DNA of 64,000 bases from Cryptomeria japonica (Eukaryota; Streptophyta; Pinopsida; Cupressales; Cupressaceae), in the NCBI RefSeq assembly GCF_030272615.1, contig NC_081406.1, positions 247,807,218-247,871,217 on the forward strand, given 5' to 3'. The notes under the pieces were generated by a model that was not told the origin of the DNA, did not search any database, and saw only the letters and a program-made list of their open reading frames with translations. A program made the position numbers and the translations under genes. Shown here piece after piece: positions 34,005-47,184 of the stretch (positions are counted from its first letter, which is position 1; each line of letters starts with the position of its first letter).

Positions 34005-34830
34005 TTTTAATAAAGATAAACAAGTTTTACAGGGACCTGAAACCCAATGTTTTACAAACCAAGGCCAATAGCCAACCAGACATTAAACCTAAGGGAAACA
34101 AGAGAAAAACTCCACACAGACTGAACACCAAAAAAAAAAACAAACAAAGCCAAAAAATAGGTCAAAGCACTCAACTGAGAGAGTGCACCAATTTAGTATT
34201 CTTTTGAATAATCTTCTTGTTAATTTTCTCCAAATCCTCCATGATGAATTTGGAGGTTCCCTGGTCCTAGCTTCGGCTCCTGGTTCTAATGCAAGGACCC
34301 GAGCTAGTCTTTCCACCAATAGCACTCTGTCGACCCTTCGAAGCATTCTTTTTCTGTTTTTCTCCCAAGGGAGGATCAATGGTGATGGGTTTGGATCTAT
34401 AGTCAACCATCAACACTACTGCTCATCGCCTCCTTGCTGATTTCCACCAGATTGTTCAAGCTTTCCTTGATATCATTCACATACTCTTCCAGCTTATCAA
34501 TTCTGCACTCATGGAAGACCTTCATAGTTTCAACATCTTGAGATATCTTCTGGATCATGATCATGATCTTCTCATCTTTACTGGGCCCAGGAGCGTCCAT
34601 GAAAGTTTCAATAATTCCCTTAATCCCATCTTTCAGGGTTCCAATCTCCTTAATCACCCACTTCTAGCTGTTTTCCTGACCTTTAGTGACCTCCAAAAAT
34701 AGGTTTCCCGACACCTTCTCCTCATTTTTCTCCCCTTCATTCTCCTTATCCACATTCCCCTATTTCTCATTATCCACATTGATGGGGATCTCCAACTTGT
34801 CATGATATATTTAAATTACCATTAGAGTGT
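34005..34830 (-). pseudogene. Second copy of the coiled-coil retroposon family
   Basis: The minus strand encodes a helical, charged segment at 34657-34403 (for example IDKLEEYVNDIKESLNNLVEISKEA), with upstream acidic sequence in the same frame through a few stops to about 34800. Downstream it drifts through frameshifts into a T-rich 3' part and ends with GGTTTCAGGTCCC, AAAACTTGTTTATC and TTAAAAAAG at about 34045-34008. The same terminus closes the plus-strand fragment at 6.0-6.8 kb. The two copies face opposite ways and are well diverged. No polymerase domain is seen in either. Confidence 0.5.
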
Positions 34831-36325
34831 AGATATGTCATGCTACACCCAATTTTGTTACTCCTATTAGTTTTTGATTGCTAAGCATTCTCTTGTAGGT
34901 TTGGTTATTCTTCATGTGTTAGAAAGGATTCTAAGAAAGTGTAAAATTGTAAGGTTGGATGGAAAAGATCCTTGACAATATTTTCTCCCATGGTGTGCTC
35001 AAAGGAGATCAAATGTCAGGAGTTTCTATCAAGAGTGTCTTCAACTTTGTACTCTTCATACTATTGTATTCAACCTTATGGTCTCATGTAAAATAATTTG
35101 TTTCTCCTTAAGATTTCTTATTCTTTGGGCTTGTATATTAGACTCTTGTTGCAATAAAAAATCACGTCCTTATTAATATATATTTTTGAGCAAGTGAATT
35201 TAATTTATGCTTAATTATATGTATGATTAATTCTATATGTATTTTATTATTTAAATATTATGGAGGTGCTTATATATGGTATTAGACCTTGAAGTTCAGC
35301 TCTAGGGCCTTGAGTTCATTAATGTAAGTTGTGAGACATGATTGCATAGCTCTCCAAACAAATAGTGTTTAGCACAAGTTTGTGTAAGTGCTAGTTGTAT
35401 GAGTCAATAGTTCAATCAACATGCATCTTGCGTAATGAGGAAGAAAGGCTCCTATATTTTTACACCTGAAAGGAAGGGAATATGTCCATTGCTTAAGAGT
35501 CTTTATAAGAAAAAATAATCACTCTCAAGGTAACGCCTTTTGCATATAAGTACCTTTTGAGGATTTTACATATGTGTGTGTATTCTTAAATGTCCTTTAC
35601 TTGATATGTCTATGAATTATGAATGGTGAGAAGTAAATCTATATTTGAATGGTTTCCTTGATGTTTCTAACATATCAAATGTAGTGACCCTTGAATGGTT
35701 CTGATTATGCTTGTGCACTTTATTGATTGGTGTTACTATGTTTTTAAAAAAAATTGTATATCCATAGCATTTGATTGAATAATGATTATTACTTGCATAA
35801 GTGATTTTTTTTTTTTAAATGATCTACTGTGTAATGATATTGAGGCTCTAATCTTCTATGAATATCATGCTTGAAATGAAAATTATTTTATAAATTGCAA
35901 AAATCATTGCATATATCATCTTACATAGTGTTGAAGTCTTCATGACATGCTTGTGGTGTTCTTTAGCATGTTCTCTAGCACACCTTGGATGTAGTACCTC
36001 CAAGGTGTCATGCATCTAGTCCCTCAATGTGACTAGTGTTAGTCACTCAATTTATGTGAATTCTTTTTCCAAATTTGATAATTCTTTTTTAGGTATTGAT
36101 GAAATTTGGATTTTCATTAAATTTAAAATCTTGATCTGATGAACTAGTCACAAAGCTTTTTTATTTATCTATGTTATGATTCTTGGGCATAGTTTACTTA
36201 TTATTGACTATGTGCACATTTTTTGTGACTGGGAAATCAAAATTTACGATGTTAGATTTTTTAATTTTTGTGGTGGCTAGACTAATTGATTTATATTACT
36301 GCTCCTATGACATGATTTTTGTGTC
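34831..36325. other. AT-rich intergenic DNA
   Basis: No gene recognised. Ends at the cttta target duplication (36326-36330). Confidence 0.55.
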
Positions 36326-36330
36326 CTTTA

Positions 36331-36634
36331 TGTTCGAGCAAGACTCCCAAGCTAGGTTCACGACTACCACAACTTACACACATAGGGAGAGATAAATATT
36401 TCACTAGGAAATTATATATATTATATTGTTGAGATGATATACAGATGTATAATAGCCTTGCTTAAATAGGAACAAGTGGGAGAAGAAAGAACACAATATG
36501 TGAACAAGTGTCTCAATAGGATGTATGGGTAGGGTATAGCTAGTGTGATGTAAATATCAATGTACATAGTAAATATTAAATAATGATGCCTAAGTTGGAC
36601 TTAAGCATGAGCACAAATAATATTTACTCCAACA
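36331..36634 (-). repeat. 3' LTR of element A, 304 bp
   Basis: Plus-strand start TGTTCGAGCAAGACTCCC and end TTACTCCAACA. Pairs with 38446-38677 plus 43503-43582. Confidence 0.9.
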
Positions 36635-38432
36635 CTCCTGCTTAAGTGCAACTTAAGGAGAATAATTATTATGCATATGATGTAATACTAATATGAGAAT
36701 GCAATATACAAGTCCCAACAACTAGGCCATGTTAGGTGCCAATGTACAACTAATCATGCAACTAATCTCTTATAAATGGAAAAAAGAAGAAAACCCTATA
36801 AGACAAAACTCCTCTTAAAAAAAAAAGATATACAAATCATATACAAGTGAAGAATGAACTGATATGTGAAGGTCTCAACACCAATACTTCCCAAGAACTA
36901 CATCCATCACAAAAATCCAATCAATACCTCTTCATAATAAAGAAAAAGAGAGACTATGTAGCCCCTCCATAATGAATAATCACCTGCAAAAATGATAAGT
37001 GACTGAAGACAAAAGAAGATCCAATACTTACGAAGACTTAAAAAACCAAACCTTGTATAAATGCAGGAACATTAAGAATTTTGAGCACAAAATTAGGTGG
37101 CCTAGGTAGGGCACGATAGATCGATGAGTGGGAAGTAACTTGAGCCATGAAATACCAAATATAATTTCTGAACCACCTAGATTGAATAGCAACCACCACG
37201 AAAAATACGAACCAATGAATAATATCGGTGGAGGGACTAATATCACTTATATCGCCTGTAACAAAGCAACCAAACAAATATAAGGACATGGTAAAAAAAT
37301 AAGACACCTGGCTACCTTGAAAAATGATCCGCTCCACCTAAGATCCAGCTCAATCCGCACTAGCTAGACTATGTGTTTTGTAGTGAAGCAAAAAAGCAAG
37401 GTGTGACAAAAGATATATATACCATACCACCTAATGCAATATCAGCTATGACCAATCAGACTGCACACAATATTGAAATATGCAACCTGATAATTAACAA
37501 TATATATATATATATAGCCAATGTTAGATAGCCTGTTGTGGAGTGAATGGCCCAATGGAGGAAGCTTCGGCCAAACAAATGAAATGATCTGAGACTTGGA
37601 AACGTAACCAAAGCTGCCACCAATAATAAAGTTAAATCACCCTCAGGAAAGCATATATCTATAAATAAATAGTTCTAGCATATAGCTCGACACCAAACAA
37701 AAAAGGAGGCCTTCCAAATATGAAATCATACCCATAATCAATGCATCCCTTAGAGAGTGCTTAACGCTGAATGTTAATGGTACCTAAGCACAAAAAATAC
37801 TTGCCAAGTGCCACACTATACCTGTTGCAACAAAATGAAATAGATCAAGAGTCCAACTAAAATTAATAAATTGATACGCCTAATAAGAAAGTGCGTTGTG
37901 CCTCCAAACATTTTAACGACAACCGATATTTAAGGAGAGCCTTAATAATATTGAATAACCATGAGCCAATCAATGTGATAAAAGATGGCACCTGAAGTAT
38001 ATATGTGATGCCAAATGAGCGGTCAACATAGGAGATTCGCAACAGACTCAGCCAATAACAATCGATGCATTGTAAAAATCCTATATTTTCAAGGAATAAT
38101 GCTCATAGCCTAGTGCGGCCAAAAAATAAATGCAGTCAATAATGAATGCAAATAATAAAACCCACAAGGGATATATGAGGGATGTAGATGATATTTGTGA
38201 GCCTCTAATAGATCGATTATAATATACGTTATCTGAAATATCACATGGCGATGATAAACGGAGGCCCATGAAGAAACTGGAGAAATATTGATGCAGTTAA
38301 TCAAGAGTGAAATATGGAATAGATTGGCTGGCGGCAAATGAAATGGTGAAAAGATATATTGTCGATCTGAAGACTTAGTGTCTCAACAAGGATGGTAAAG
38401 GGTCTCAAATTGGAAAGAGGAGTAAATTGAAA
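36635..38432 (-). other. Noncoding interior of element A
   Basis: No gag or pol motif. A short (TA)n run is at 37499-37517. The end next to the 3' LTR reads AAGCAGGAG on the minus strand, a weak PPT. Confidence 0.7.
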
Positions 38433-38445
38433 GGCTTTGATATCA
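38433..38445 (-). other. Primer-binding site of element A
   Basis: The minus strand reads TGATATCAAAGCC, adjacent to the 5' LTR. It is like the iMet-type site TGGTATCAAAGCC. Confidence 0.75.
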
Positions 38446-38677
38446 TGTTGGAGTGAGGCTCACAAGCCAAGATCATGACTACAACAAAAGGAGAAATAGA
38501 TAAATATTTCACTAGGAAATGATATATTATACTGTTGAGATAATTTTAAAATGTACAATAACATTTGTTAAATAGGTAAGAGTGGAAGAGGAGAGAACAC
38601 AATATGTGAACAAGTGTCTCAATAGGATGCAAGGGTAGGTGCAACTACTGCGAGGTAAATATCAATGCACTTAAAAT
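38446..38677 (-). repeat. 5' LTR of element A, first piece
   Basis: Starts TGTTGGAGTGAGGCTCAC and ends in the aaaat (38673-38677) duplicated by the insertion of element B. The second piece is 43503-43582. Confidence 0.88.
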
Positions 38678-39597
38678 TGTGATATTATGAAAATTAGCAA
38701 TTAGGGTTTAAGATAATAAAACCACTAACCTAATTAACAATATACATTAAAAGAGGATTAAATACAATATATCTAGGCCCAATGCTTGATGGAAAGGTCT
38801 CTGACATTTTTTATTGGATTCAACTGGGAGTGTGGGGTTGATTAATCATCTTTTTAAGTTGAATTTGATTGATTATAAAATTAGGGTAAAATAGGTGATA
38901 TTTGAAGTGATTTGACGAAAATAGTTAGCTACAGATGTCCCATTGAGCTACCAACCTGGATCTGAGCAAAATGAGAAGTCTAAGGCATGCTCTCCAAAGT
39001 TCGGCCTTATTTTTCTAGATCAAGTAGGACAAATGTTGAATGTAGTGGCATGACAAACACATTAACATGAAAAGCCCTAATCACACATACATACTTGCAT
39101 GAACACTGATGTAACTTTGCTCAACAATGAGTAATGATGAATATGGAACCTTGAATCTTTGAATATACTTGATAAGTAATGTTTCATAGATGCATGAATG
39201 CTAGGGATGGAGTCTTCGATCTAAAATAAATTGATATAATGTCTTTATATAAGGTTCCCTAGGTAATTTACTAATTAGGCCAACCTCCAATGGTCATGTG
39301 TAGCTCCAGGGATCAAATTTTGGTGGAGAGATATAGCACTTAGCCTATTTCAAATTGGGGCCCCTTTGAGAGGGACCAAGGAGTTTTGAGACACCTTGGT
39401 CCTTTTGTGAAGGGGACCATAATAAGGAATCAAGAGGGTGGGCATCTCATAGTGGGACCCACCAAAGGGTGTAGATGTCATCAAATTTAAATAATTAGAC
39501 CTAATGGAGTTAGAGAGGGGATAAGGATAGGACACACTAAAGTGGGAGCAAAAATATGAGGTGTAAATTGGATCGATGATAATTTATGACACTACAT
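38678..39597 (-). repeat. 3' LTR of element B, 920 bp
   Basis: Starts TGTGATATTATGAAAATTAG and ends GACACTACA. Matches 42271-43497. Confidence 0.88.
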
Positions 39598-39612
39598 TTA
39601 TCCCCTTCTTTA

Positions 39613-40900
39613 ATGGGAGTATGAACCTATGCAAATACTTGTAGGATAGTATAAATATGAGAGAGAGTGAGGAGCAACTAGGAGTGAAATCATAAGGAGA
39701 TAAGATATCCCTAATTTCGAGGAACCAAGTCCCCAATCCTAGGATCCTAACTCACATAATCTTATGAAAGGAGACACAAAACAAGACAAAGAAAAAAAAT
39801 GCAAACAAATGAAAACAAAGACAAAGGACAAAAGACACACAACACAAAAGCTAAAAACCAAAACAACACCTCAAGTCAACTAGCCAAAGAGACATTGATA
39901 ATCAAAATGTCTTAGCCGCTAATATCATTCTTGAAATTCCATGATAAGAACACAAGTGATCACATAAAAAGAGGAAGAACAAGCATCAAACCATGAACCA
40001 AAATTAGCAAAGCTATGAGTTCATGAGGAGAAGAAAGGAGGAAACATGGATGTCACTGGCTAGTTATGTTTTGATAGGTGATCCATGAGAAGAAGAGAGA
40101 GAAATGACATGGATACCATAGGCTAGTTGTGTTTTTCTAGGTGATCCATGCTGGGGAGGAGAGTCAGAATAGTCTAGTTGTGTTTTTCTAGTTCCACTCA
40201 TCTTGTTGTATATGCAACTGTCTAGTTTCAGGTGTTAAGGATCTCATATAAGACTTTGTTTTGTCTAGTTTCAAGCATGCAACAACATGTATAGGACATG
40301 AAATGAAAATGTGTCTACCTTTGAGAATGAAGTATCTTGTGTAAGAATTTGTTTTGTCTAGTTATGAGAATGAACACCCTGTGTAAGACAAATATACGCT
40401 TGATTTCAGGAACATCACGTGTAAGAATTTGTTTGGGCTAGTTTACAGAATGTGTAACCTTGTATAAGAGATACATAAATAATGCGTCTAGTTTTGGGCA
40501 TGAAGCATCTTGTGTAAGACTTTGTTTTATTCAGTTTTGAGAATGACCACCCGTTTAAGTCATGCAAAAATATAGTACAATATAGTACAAGGAGGGCAAT
40601 ATGCTATCCCGTCACTTAAGATGTCAACATAGCCCTAAGTTGATGTCTTGAGTAATCTAGAAACAAGGATACACAACTTCAACACCAAGAAGATATCCTT
40701 TTAGGAAACAATGTTCGTAAATCCAAGCTAAAGAGGCAGTACTCTTATAAGAAAGGATAAGATAGTTGAAACAAGAAACAAATATGTGTTGATTCCATAA
40801 AAATTTTGTTATGGAAATAACATCACCACTCATGAAAAAAATCCTGAATGAAGTTAAGTACCAGTTTCATAGGGTGAGGAGCAAAATGGAGGGTGAATGG
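39613..40900 (-). other. Interior of element B, repetitive noncoding part
   Basis: Between about 40060 and 40560 a loose repeat based on TTGTCTAGTTT, CATGAAGCATCTTGTGTAAG and TTTGTTTTGT recurs several times. No coding motif. Confidence 0.6.
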
Positions 40901-42034
40901 AGTGCTAAGGCACTACCTCTTCACCTAGAAAAAGTGCAAGATCAGTTGTAAGAGCTATGCGATCTCTATCATATTGGTCTTGGATGAATTTTTTAAAGGA
41001 TTTAAAATTTCCAAGAGAATGAGAATAACCACGATGAAAATGACAATGTTCATCACCTTCCTTATGCGTATAATTTTAATTAATTCTAAGGAAAGGAAAA
41101 ATAAGATTATCATACTTCAATATCAAAAAGATTCTAGTACCTAATTTCTCTCAATCATCAATAGGAGTAGGATTTATAGGGAGTTTGATTCCTTGTTCAT
41201 ATTTTCCAAGGCCTTGTCCTCTATAACCTTGTTTTGAGGTTATGTTATAACCACTCCTCTAAGAGATTTTTAATTGTGCAAAATAAGAACCATTAGCATG
41301 AATTTCTTTAAAAAAAATTGTGTAAAGACACATAGAATGACCAAAGGAAGAATAAGATGAAGAAGGGATATCCTTTGTAGGAAATTTATCCTTTCTATCA
41401 TCATTATTCACATCCTCTTTGATAGGTTGAGGGGGGAGATACTTATCATCTAAAGATTCATCTTTGCTTAATGTTATATGAGGAGAAAGGTCATGAATAA
41501 CTTGCATAACATCGTCTTCCCTACAAATATTTTGATGACTAAGATAAGCTCTAGGAGAATGAGGATCTAGAGGGATTAATAAAGCTATATCTTGATCTTT
41601 CCTCCTTGCACTAGGGTATTTCTATGAGAAGAGGATGGTGTCATGTTTCTCTTCAATACTCTTTTCCCATTAGAGAGACCATTGATAGGAGTATTGACTT
41701 TTTCCTCATTCACATTAGATATCCTAGGAGAGGTACAAATGTTAGCTTTGTTGATGTCATCTTTAGGGTTATCATTGTCTAGAAAAGCCTTTATCTGATC
41801 TACACATGTAATGCATGTAATTAAGAATGTCATCATAAAACAACATATAACATGGGTAAAAGCTTTGAGATATGCTTTGGAAGTAGGAAACATTTTAGAA
41901 ACCCTAAGAATGCAATATGCAAAGGTGCTATGAATGAAAAGAAGTAATGTGAAATGAAAAAAGTCATTATCCAACACATGATTATGATAAAGATAACTAA
42001 AAAGCAATGTAATCATGTGTGAAATAGAAAACAA
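40900..42034 (-). pseudogene. Element B coding relic with G-patch and His/Cys block
   Basis: One minus frame (first base congruent with 41507) reads an acidic segment (SKDESLDDKYLPPQPIKED). After one stop it reads GYRGQGLGKYEQGIKLPI at 41228-41175, with the spacing of a G-patch. Farther on, still in frame, comes HCHFHRGYSHSLGNFKSFKKFI from 41048, similar to the Cys/His block of some plant Ty3 gag-PR regions. Upstream, a 149-codon frame in another phase (42034-41585) begins with hydrophobic sequence and ends in polar sequence of no known family. The relic suggests the element once encoded a gag-type product of a Ty3-like lineage. That assignment is tentative. Confidence 0.6.
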
Positions 42035-42270
42035 AATATATTTAGTAATTTTCTCTATGAGTACTTTAAAATCATATCTACAAATATAAGTGAAAAATTA
42101 TGCAACTCACAAGCTAAAATTAGCAAAATAAATTAGGGTTTTTATGAAATTAATCACTAAATTTATGTAATTTGTATCTATGAGAGAAAAATAAAAAATT
42201 TCATATACCTAAAAATTAGATTAGAGGCCATAATTAGAAATAAGCATGAAAAGAGTAAGGTTTACCAAAA

Positions 42271-43497
42271 TGTAATGTGGTGAAAATTAGGAGTTAGGGT
42301 TTAAGATAATAAAACCACTAACCAACCTAATTAACACACATTCATTGAAAGGGGATTCAAATAAATTGATCTAGGCTAAATCCTTGATGGAAAGGGCTCT
42401 AATATTTTTGATTGGATTCAACTGGGAGTGTGGGGCTGATTAATCCCCTTTCTAAGTTGAATTTTATTGATTATGGAAGTAGGGTAAAATAGGTGACAAT
42501 TGAAGTGATCTGACAAAAATATTGAGCTACAGATGTACTATAGAGCCACCAACATGGACTTGAGTAAAATGAGATGTCTAAGACCTATCATCTGAAGTTT
42601 GGCCTAATTTTTCAAGACTAGGTAGCACAGATTCATCCTGGTCCTCTGAATTTTCTATCATCGAAAACTAACCTTGTTCGTCACTGTGAACTTTGCTGGA
42701 TTTCTTGAGTACAACTTTTCACCTATTTCCTACACATAATAAGAAAGGGAAAGATGTTTGGAATAGGGTTTTTCATTAGGTCAAACCCTGGTTTTGGAAT
42801 TAACCATGAATAAAATAATGCAAATACTGAAATAAATGTTAGGGAGATGTACCTTAGTTCTACAATTATTGATGATAATGTAATTCTCTGTGAATGTAAT
42901 CACAAATGAGGAATGTAATGGCATGAAAAAAAAATGAACATGAAAAACCCTAATCACACACACATGCTTGCATGAACATTCATGTAACTTTTCTCCAAAA
43001 TGGTTGATAATGAATATACAACCTTGAGTCTAAAAATATGTCTGATAATGAATGCTTCACAAATGCATGAATGTTAGGGAGGAAGTCTTAGATCTAAAAT
43101 GAATTGATAGAATGTCTTTATATAGGATTCCCTAGATAATTTATCGATTAGGCAAACCTCCAAAAATCATGTGTAGCCTCAGGGACCAAATTCTTGCAAG
43201 GAGATATAACACTTACCCCATTTCAAATAAGGGCCCCTATGAGAAGGACGAGGGCATTTTGGGGTACCCTATTCAAGTTGAGGGCCTTCCACGTATTGAA
43301 CTTTTTGCAAAGTGGACCAAGATAAGTAGTCAAGGGGGTAGGCATCTCATAGTGAGACCCACCAACGGGTGTACATGACATCAAATTTGAATAATCCGGC
43401 CTGAATTGACCTAGAGTGGAGATGAGAATAGGACACGCTAAAGTGGGAGCACCAACATGAGGTATAAATTGGATAGGTGACAATTTGTGATAGTAAA
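42271..43497 (-). repeat. 5' LTR of element B, 1227 bp
   Basis: Starts TGTAATGTGGTGAAAATTAG and ends TGATAGTAAA (the partner ends TGACACTACA). Followed by aaaat. Confidence 0.88.
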
Positions 43498-43502
43498 AAA
43501 AT

Positions 43503-43582
43503 ATTAAATAATGATTCCTAAAAACTAAATGATAAACACCTAAGTTTAAGTTAAGCATGAGTAAATAATATTTACTCAAACA
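43503..43582 (-). repeat. 5' LTR of element A, second piece
   Basis: Resumes with attaaataatgattcc, as in the 3' LTR at 36570, and ends ACTCAAACA before cttta. Confidence 0.88.
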
Positions 43583-43587
43583 CTTTA

Positions 43588-45940
43588 TCATTTTCATGAT
43601 GAAAATTGATACAATGCTCAAGGGAGTAGATTGCGGAGAACATTGCAAATCTATACTTGTATTAGTATCATGATTGAACTAAGTTTTTATCTTGTGAATT
43701 TTTTTATATTGAGTAGAATGTGTGTTAATGTAAATATTTGAACTTTGACATGCATTGTGTGGAATTGAATCTAAAAAAATAAACTAGTGTGATTGTTTCA
43801 TGTTTGAAAATTCAATGAAACTAGATCAAATTATTTTGCAAAACTTTTCACCCTAAAAATAAAAATGCAAAGGAGATACCTTAATTAAATTTTTAACAAA
43901 TTTTCAAAATTATCAATTATTTATAAAAAAACTCTATTTTGCACCTTAAAAATAATATTTATCAAAAATCTTTGTCGACAACTTATTTTCTTTTTTTATC
44001 CAAAAGAAAAAGAATAAACCCCACTAAAAATTTTAGGCTTAAATTAGGAATATATTTTTTGTTGAATTTTTTTGCCAATTTGTAACTCAAAAGTTATACT
44101 TATTAAAATTCAAGAAACCATCATAATTCAAAAAATATAAATGATCTAAAGATTTTTTATTTATTATCCTCTAGACATGATACCCATCCTTTGATTAAAA
44201 AAATAGTAGAAAATTCCTTGCCATTTGAAAGATATGCTGAAATATTTTAAAAATTAGGGTTTTATCTTTATCTTAATCTACACAATGTTATCCTTGAATT
44301 TTTTTTAACAAAAGAAGAAAAACAACAAGATGAGGTTAGAAAAATGTTTAAAACATAGATCCAATAGGTATTTGTGTTCCATCGAGTTTATGAAGATGTG
44401 AAGGATGAAAATGTTAATAGAAATAAAATGGAACAAAGAAATGAATGATCCAAAATTCACATGCTCACCCACTCAATAAATCCTAAGATCTATGCATAAA
44501 AGCATACGAAAAACAATAATACCATATCAAAAACCTTAGATTTCTCTACCGTTTATTTTTTATGTTTTAATGCTTGATATGAAGGTTGATCTTCAAAGTA
44601 GCATAACCATGATAGAACAATGATGGATGATATCTTGATACTTGATACTTGATACTTGATACTTGATACTTGATTCTTGATACTTGATTCTTAATCTTGA
44701 TTCTTATTCTTGATCCTTTATTTTTCATTCTTGATGCTTGTTACTTTAAAAATGATAGGATTATTGATAATGATTGTGCTAGAAGGAAAATGAACTTTTG
44801 AAGGTTTTTATTTTGATACCTTAGTTAACATTTGATCAATAGAGGATATTATTTAGAAAGATAAATAGATGGTTTTTTTTTTAGATAGGGTAGGACCTAA
44901 ACTAACCACATGGATTGATGATATGAAAGTATTAAAATGGATTAAATACACTTGTCATGGTTGGAGAAATAAATAAAATATTAGTTTTTTCTATCATGAT
45001 GGGAAAAATTTAAATTATTTACAATTTATTTAATTCCAAACGTTCAAGTATTAGCTATTTAAATATTTAAAAAAAAAAATAATTATAATGGACCCAAAGA
45101 TGAATCAATCAAATAATATGGATAGAATAATTGATGAGATCATGTTGCAATGATAGACAAAAATGCATTAGTCATTTTAAAGTGTCCATAATTCTATTTA
45201 GATTTGATATTGTGCATACATTGGTTTAAATTTTGGAGGCTTGGATTTCTTGGAAAATGGGCTTTCCAATCTTAATACTATGTCATTATTGTGAATTGTC
45301 TAAGATATTTTGTGTGCATATCTCTCCTATTTAGTTAATGATGGAATTGTTTCCACTATCAACTTGTTTTATATTCCTAATCATCTCATTTTAATATCTC
45401 AAATTCATTATGATATGTTTCTTTCAAGGGCTAAGAATTGTATAGATATTTATATTAATTAATTATCAATAGAAGGTATTATTTGTAAATGTACTTATAT
45501 TATTCCTTCATTAATTTTGAATGATACATATGGTACTCCATCTTGAAAAATATTAACTCTAGTATCTATATGCTTTATAATGCATATACTTATAGGATTT
45601 TCATTATTTCTATATTGGCACCCTATATCACATCATCATCCATCTTTTTGCTCACTTGCATATGCACATAGTTTTGATTTGATAAATTGGGAGAGGGCCC
45701 AAACCATTATATAATAGCCTAAATAGGTAGAGAAGTATCTCATGAGAAGTGATAAAAATAAAACCAAAATATCATGAAAGCTATTCTGGAAGCTTGAGGC
45801 TTTGGATTAGAGAAAATAATTGAACAAAATAGGGGGCTCAACCCACATTAGATTTTAATTTTCATGCCTTAGAGGTTTAGGAAGGAAGCCAAAACCATCT
45901 TCCTCAGAGAACCTCTTGAGTTGAGAAAAGAGTAGCCAAA
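43588..45940. other. AT-rich intergenic DNA
   Basis: No coding motif recognised apart from a short minisatellite at 44634-44700. Confidence 0.55.
44634..44700 (+). repeat. CTTGATA 7-bp minisatellite
   Basis: Repeats of CTTGATA grade into CTTGATT and related variants over about 70 bp. Confidence 0.85.
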
Positions 45941-47180
45941 GGAAGGAGACAACAATCAATAGATTTTGAAAGACTCTCGCAAACCTTTTGGCATTAGAGC
46001 CACCATTATCCAAGGCATAATCAAATAGGTAAAACTAGGTTCTGAAAGGAACCTTTGAACCTTGTAATTTGTAAAAAGATTAAATGCACTAGAGAAAGTA
46101 TAGTCTAAGAATGAACATGGAGGACCATTAGTTTTTGGGAGGCATCCCAATTTTTTTTAACAAAATAACCACTATGAACAATGACATTTAGAGAAATGGA
46201 AAGGAGTAGAAAGTAGCCTAGAAATATCGGAGAAGAAACCTCTATATACATAGCCTTAGGGTCCACCTGTTTAAGACTGCTTATAGTACAACAAATTACT
46301 AGAGTGAAAAAAATTGTGGAGTCCACCTCAATAGTACTACCAAGAAAAAACCACAAAGAATAGAAACCCTTTCCACTACCCACCACTTTTATAATATCAA
46401 TAGCTATAAGAGATACAACAAACTAACCAAATCCAGTCAAGGAAATATTCCAAAAAAAGACCTCTGTAAAACCCACCTCCATAGAGTTTGGAAAAAGATC
46501 CACCTCAAAAGGGGGAGCAAGAGTAAGGATCCAAAAGAATTGTAGAAATGAAAAATCCTCCCCACTACCTTTTATAATGAAAAAGGAGAGAAACAAATCA
46601 AAGAAATCTCTATCGTCTAGTGCAAGAACCCAACAAGGCATAACAATAGGGCTCTTAAAGCACAAATAAAATAGCAAGGCATGAACAAGATCATATCCAA
46701 AACCCACAAGAGAAGGAATACCTTCAACAAGTTCTAGCTAAGACACAACATGATGGGTAGAAGGGGAAAAGAAACACCCTTAAAAGCCACAAGATCCATA
46801 GTGCATGTGAGGCCATAATAATAGCCATTGAATCCTAGTTGTAGTGAAGATATTATCCTAGAAAGGACAGGGTGACTTTCACAATGGACACCACAAGACT
46901 TGAGCCACACACTAGATTTGTGTAAATAATGAAAGAAGGACATAGGGAAGATCCCCACATTTTAAAGAAGGAAACATAGACAATGCACAAATTGAGAATA
47001 GATATCAATGCATTGCAAGAAGGAACCTCCAAAACTAGGGTGTGAGAACCTAGAATCATGGCCCTCAATAAAAAATAGGAGAGCAAACAAAACATCTGCA
47101 AAATATCTGATACATAGAGCATAGCTCCCTCGTCCCCAAGAACAAAGAAGGCTAAGAAGCCAACTAGAATAGGTTAAGAA
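45941..47180. other. Unassigned segment with hydrophobic minus-strand frames
   Basis: Several overlapping minus-strand frames of 64 to 96 codons encode Phe/Leu-rich sequence. None shows a family motif. The block begins where the copia integrase homology of the next feature stops, so it may be a different repeat joined to it. Confidence 0.4.
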
Positions 47181-47184
47181 TTGT

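Larger units (their letters stand above)
38678..43497 (-). mobile_element. LTR element B, nested in element A, with G-patch ORF
   Basis: LTRs at 38678-39597 and 42271-43497 surround a 2.7 kb interior. The target duplication aaaat is at 38673-38677 and 43498-43502. Minus orientation is inferred from the purine tract AAAGAAGGGGATAAA (plus 39598-39612 read in reverse), which abuts the left LTR, and from the coding strand. The right LTR is about 300 bp longer because the left copy lost a segment after the TCTAGATCAAGTAGG region. The site next to the 5' LTR (TTTTGGTAAACC) is not an obvious iMet PBS. No RT or integrase was found. Confidence 0.85.
36331..43582 (-). mobile_element. Non-autonomous LTR element A, 5' LTR split by element B
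   Basis: The minus-strand element has its 3' LTR at 36331-36634, a noncoding interior, a PBS at 38433-38445, and a 5' LTR that starts at 38446, breaks at 38677 and resumes at 43503-43582. The target duplication cttta is perfect at 36326-36330 and 43583-43587, which is only found if the 4.8 kb intruder is skipped. Interior words near the PPT (CTAGGCCATGTTAGGT, ATGCAACTAATCTCTTA) match the 20 kb and 59.7 kb elements. No coding motif remains. Confidence 0.88.

Noticed and set aside
42253-42270. Primer-binding site of element B
   Set aside because: TTTTGGTAAACC shares only TGGTA with the initiator tRNA-Met site, so I did not call it.
45956-47122. Overlapping hydrophobic minus-strand frames, possible membrane protein
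   Set aside because: The frames are short, in several phases and without starts or motifs that agree. Reported only as an unassigned segment.
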